From Lachnospiraceae bacterium (lineage in GTDB: Bacteria; Bacillota; Clostridia; Lachnospirales; Lachnospiraceae): a DNA stretch of 6,663 nt. Below are positions 5,044 to 6,663 of this stretch, one piece after another. The notes below the pieces were generated by a model, which was given only the letters and a program-made list of their open reading frames with translations, was not told the DNA's origin and ran no database searches. The first letter of the stretch is position 1. Each line of letters starts with the position of its first letter. The stretch is from positions 1-6,663 of the forward strand of contig JAFRCB010000332.1 in assembly GCA_017404585.1 (NCBI GenBank), in the 5' to 3' direction. The translations under genes were made by a program, and so were the position numbers.

Positions 5044-5637
5044 ATGAAGAAGGTTCTTGCGGGAATTCTGGTCCTTTTTATTGCCGGCGTATGCTTTCTT
5101 AATGTTCTCGGCGATGGGCACTCGGTTCAAAAAGAACAGCATTATATCGTCCTCGGGGACGGCAGAGCAGGCGAGTTGACACCGTTCGTGCAAGATGAGG
5201 ACAATATCGAATTCATTACAAAAAGCGGGGCAGACATAGAATGGCTTGACCGGGAAGCGCTGCCGGAGCTTTTGGAATCGGACCGCAAGTTCTCCTGCAT
5301 CATTATAATGACAGGTATTTCTGATATGCAGAATGCCGAAGAATATGTGACGGTGCTCAATGGATGGGGGAAGCGTCTTAAGGACGAACGCGGCGCCGAT
5401 CTGTGTATGAATTCCGTAAATCCGGTCACAGCGGGAGTCTTTGACCCGGCAGATGTTGACGAGTTCAATCGGACCGTCAAAGAAGGTCTGGATCCGCAGA
5501 TACATTTTATTGACACAGGTACAAAGCTCAGAGAATCCGGATTTGCTACGACCGATACGCTTCATTACACTGAAGAGACATCTAAGCTCCTATATGGGCT
5601 ACTTGTAAAAGAGCTTGAGGAACTTCAGACTAAATAG
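5044..5637 (+). CDS. Exported SGNH/GDSL-hydrolase-like protein with substituted catalytic residues
   Basis: The protein is 197 aa. Residues 1-23 (MKK, then a hydrophobic LAGILVLFIAGVCFLNVLG) form a signal peptide or membrane anchor. The rest has the block order of small secreted SGNH-fold proteins common in Lachnospiraceae. Block I is YIVLGDGRAGEL (34-45), block II is KSGADIEWL (60-68), block III is MTGISDM (89-95), followed by NSVNPV (123-128), FIDTG and GFATTDTLHYT with the DxxH of block V (D171, H174). The nucleophile Ser expected after Gly-Asp is Gly40 (codon GGC, one transition from AGC). The block III Asn is Ser93. Such enzymes remove acyl groups from cell-wall or capsule polysaccharides or lipids. 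With Ser40 missing, ordinary esterase activity is unlikely, so a binding or regulatory role is inferred. It has its own promoter and is followed 12 nt later by a second exported-protein gene. Confidence 0.75.
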   Translation: MKKVLAGILVLFIAGVCFLNVLGDGHSVQKEQHYIVLGDGRAGELTPFVQDEDNIEFITKSGADIEWLDREALPELLESDRKFSCIIIMTGISDMQNAEEYVTVLNGWGKRLKDERGADLCMNSVNPVTAGVFDPADVDEFNRTVKEGLDPQIHFIDTGTKLRESGFATTDTLHYTEETSKLLYGLLVKELEELQTK

Positions 5638-5649
5638 AGGAGGAGAACT

Positions 5650-6663
5650 ATGAAAAAAAGATTTTTGGCTGTGCTTATGGCGGTGCTTGTAGGTACTTCC
5701 GCTGTACCTGCTTATGCGGATACGCCGGAGACAGCGGCTGTCTCTGCTCCGCAGGCGGAGGAGAACGAGTACTTAGAGGAGTCTGAAGACGCGGATGTGA
5801 TCACATCGGCTGAAGACGTCCCGGGTGATTTGACAGCAGATGACACGGAGGATACAGCTCCTTCTGTGGATGCGGAGATATCTGAGGATGAAGAGGCCCC
5901 CTCGATCATACCGGACGAGACAGAAAATGACGAGATCTCTTTGGATGAGAGCAGTGTATCGCTGCCGTCGGAGAGCGAAGCTGTCGCAGAGAACAGTGTG
6001 GAAGATACAGAGCTTGTCGGTGCTGCCTCAATCCCCACCACGGATGCCAGAATCGCTACCGGAATCTACTATATTAAGTCAAAACTCGATCAGACCTTTA
6101 TTCTCGGAACTGCCGGAAAGTCTGATCTCATTCGCGCAAATGTTGAACTGCAGAAGCTTGATGACTCAGTGGAGCAGAGATGGGTGATCACCAGCCGCGG
6201 CGGCGGACTCTACTCAATCTGGAATTACGACAGCGGACTGTCCCTTGACGTGTGGGGCAACAGTAAAGATGTTGGCGCAAATATGCAGACGTTCTGGAGA
6301 AACAATGCATATGACGGTGAGAAATTCTACATTCTGAAAGCAGCTGACGGATCTGTTATAATAAGACCCAAGTGCACGAAGTGCGTTGTCGAAGCTGACG
6401 GAACAAAGGCGGCAGCCAGGGTCAACGTCCATACCGCTGCCTTTACCGGGGAGGATAACCAGAAATTCGTGCTCCAGAAGGCAAATGATGCCCCGATTAA
6501 GAGCGGTACATACGTGATCCACACAAAGCTTGACGACAGCAAGACTCTTTACGTGGCGGGAGCTTCAAAAAAAGCCGGGGCCAATATTGAAATCAGAGAC
6601 GCAAAGCGCGCCGCAGCTTCCCAAATCACAGTTTTTGCCAGAAGCGACGGCACAGTAATTCTC
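5650..6663 (+). CDS. Secreted acidic-spacer protein with ricin-type beta-trefoil repeats (3' end outside window)
   Basis: The frame is open for 338 codons to the window end without a stop. Residues 1-23 form a clear signal peptide (MKKRFLAVLMAVLVGTSAVP, then AYA before D24). Residues 24-123 are a low-complexity Glu/Asp/Ser/Thr/Ala spacer with 36 acidic residues and no Lys or Arg. From about 136 the sequence has ricin-B-like (CBM13/RICIN) repeats: GIYYIKSKLD...QRWVI, SGLSLDVWGNSKDVGANMQT...EKFYI and ADGSVIIRPKCTKCVVEADG...QKFVL make one trefoil, and SGTYVIHTKLDDSKTLYVAG starts a second. These domains usually bind carbohydrate and are often fused to catalytic domains in secreted Firmicute proteins, so a catalytic part may lie beyond 6663. 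C242 and C245 form the only CxxC seen. GAGGAGG (5637-5643) lies 6 nt before the ATG. The 12-nt gap to the SGNH-like gene implies one operon. Function unknown. Confidence 0.8.
   Translation, partial: MKKRFLAVLMAVLVGTSAVPAYADTPETAAVSAPQAEENEYLEESEDADVITSAEDVPGDLTADDTEDTAPSVDAEISEDEEAPSIIPDETENDEISLDESSVSLPSESEAVAENSVEDTELVGAASIPTTDARIATGIYYIKSKLDQTFILGTAGKSDLIRANVELQKLDDSVEQRWVITSRGGGLYSIWNYDSGLSLDVWGNSKDVGANMQTFWRNNAYDGEKFYILKAADGSVIIRPKCTKCVVEADGTKAAARVNVHTAAFTGEDNQKFVLQKANDAPIKSGTYVIHTKLDDSKTLYVAGASKKAGANIEIRDAKRAAASQITVFARSDGTVIL

Noticed and set aside
5083..5094. Possible lipobox (IAGVC, Cys17) in the SGNH-like protein
   Set aside because: The residue before Cys is Val, which signal peptidase II sites do not normally allow. 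A plain signal peptide or anchor fits better.
5712..6041. Ser-rich minus-strand frame opposite the acidic spacer
   Set aside because: Ser-rich translation is the expected antisense of Glu/Asp/Ser/Thr codons in the secreted protein. The + strand frame has a signal peptide and trefoil repeats.
5840..6187. Arg-rich + strand frame inside the secreted beta-trefoil gene
   Set aside because: This out-of-frame reading of the acidic spacer has a composition typical of a +1 shadow and no start signals.

Overview
The window carries the distal part of a bacterial ribosomal-protein super-operon, in the order adk (3' end), map, infA, rpmJ, rpsM, rpsK, rpsD, rpoA, rplQ. A short second transcription unit for exported proteins follows. 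All genes are on the + strand. The adk-map-infA-rpmJ-alpha-operon order is widespread, but the details point to Firmicutes, class Clostridia, most likely Lachnospiraceae or a close relative. These details are strong AGGAGG-type ribosome binding sites, a zinc-ribbon adenylate kinase LID, a zinc-free S4 starting MAVNRVPYLKRCR, and a lengthened L17. The assignment rests on recalled family sequences, not on a search.

Region 1-1490 holds the adenylate kinase tail, methionine aminopeptidase (its ATG overlaps the adk stop), IF-1 and L36. Two candidate internal promoters lie just before infA and rpmJ, and each coincides with a DNA palindrome. The rpmJ one lies inside a 32-bp dyad that would also fold as a terminator-like hairpin in read-through RNA.

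Region 1491-1729 is a 239-nt non-coding leader before rpsM. It has several stem-loops and a repeated TTAATACC motif at the foot of two of them, which makes it a candidate autoregulatory leader. Region 1730-4803 is a classical alpha operon: S13, S11, S4, RNA polymerase alpha and L17. It couples small-subunit assembly, large-subunit L17 and transcription capacity.

Region 4804-4941 is a structured 3' UTR ending in two successive intrinsic terminators, so the housekeeping operon stops here. A good extended -10 promoter (4989-5017) then starts an unrelated two-gene unit. Its first gene encodes a membrane-anchored or secreted SGNH-hydrolase-like protein whose nucleophile Ser is replaced by Gly and whose block III Asn is replaced by Ser. 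The second encodes a secreted protein with a strongly acidic, Lys/Arg-free spacer followed by ricin-type beta-trefoil repeats, and it runs off the end of the window. This pair is the least ordinary part of the window. No mobile element, CRISPR array, tRNA or rRNA was seen.
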